Part shown: positions 5,376-5,392 of the stretch, piece by piece
Numbering within the stretch: the first letter of the stretch is position 1
Layout: every line of letters begins with the position of its first letter
NCBI GenBank assembly: GCA_015222355.1
Contig: JADFVC010000175.1
Span: 1 to 5,392, forward strand
Source of the DNA: Chloroflexota bacterium
GTDB lineage: Bacteria > Desulfobacterota > Desulfuromonadia > Desulfuromonadales > Geopsychrobacteraceae
Direction of reading: 5' to 3'
DNA length: 5,392 bases
The notes under the pieces: generated by a model
The model's input: only the letters and a program-made list of their open reading frames with translations
Told to the model about the DNA's origin: nothing
Database searches by the model: none
Program-made: the position numbers and the translations under genes

Positions 5376-5392
5376 ACTCATGTTATTTCAAC

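Noticed and set aside
5378..5392. Possible last codons of a leftward gene at the right edge
   Set aside because: Stops occur in all three leftward frames within 15 bases (TGA at 5380-5378, TAA at 5385-5383, TGA at 5390-5388), so no frame can be chosen. The idea is kept only as a terminator-based inference.

Overview
The window looks like chromosome from a Gram-negative, probably anaerobic deltaproteobacterium of the Desulfuromonas/Geobacter/Pelobacter kind. That placement is inferred from gene style (a short PilZ protein, a class II aldolase, a long-form GAPDH, a TetR-controlled efflux locus) and from moderate base composition. The sequence does not prove it. The window holds five protein genes, one of them cut by the left edge, and no RNA gene or CRISPR array that I can see.

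Left part (1-1771), an efflux locus read leftwards. A TetR-family repressor gene overlaps by four bases (ATGA) the start of a TolC-family outer-membrane efflux protein, which runs off the left edge. The usual partners (periplasmic adaptor and inner-membrane pump) would lie beyond that edge. In front of tetR two nearly identical 16-bp palindromes, centres 48 bp apart, bracket a promoter-like TTGACA element. This is a textbook layout for an autoregulated repressor-efflux operon. A small PilZ-domain protein, a likely cyclic-di-GMP receptor, is read rightwards from the other side and ends in a strong hairpin terminator.

Middle (2173-2593), about 420 bp without a credible gene. It is full of inverted repeats: a 174-bp fold-back with imperfect 20-bp ends and a central hairpin, a second fold-back just to its right, and a copy of the widespread repeat containing ATTCCCGCCTTCGCGGGAAT followed by an inverted partial copy. 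ORFs here are translations of repeats.

Right part (2594-5392), central carbon metabolism. A class II fructose-bisphosphate aldolase gene (leftwards) and a long glyceraldehyde-3-phosphate dehydrogenase gene (rightwards) diverge from a 275-bp intergenic region. That region holds a near-perfect 11-11-11 inverted repeat plus a third half-site placed within the putative fba promoter, so the two genes may be co-regulated. The enzymes act in adjacent steps of glycolysis/gluconeogenesis. The window ends in two hairpins. The second looks bidirectional and folds better for a leftward transcript, suggesting a convergent gene just outside the window.

Nothing here is clearly an undescribed system. The least explained items are the fold-back cluster at 2174-2433, the palindrome between fba and gap, and the extra N-terminal domain of the GAPDH.
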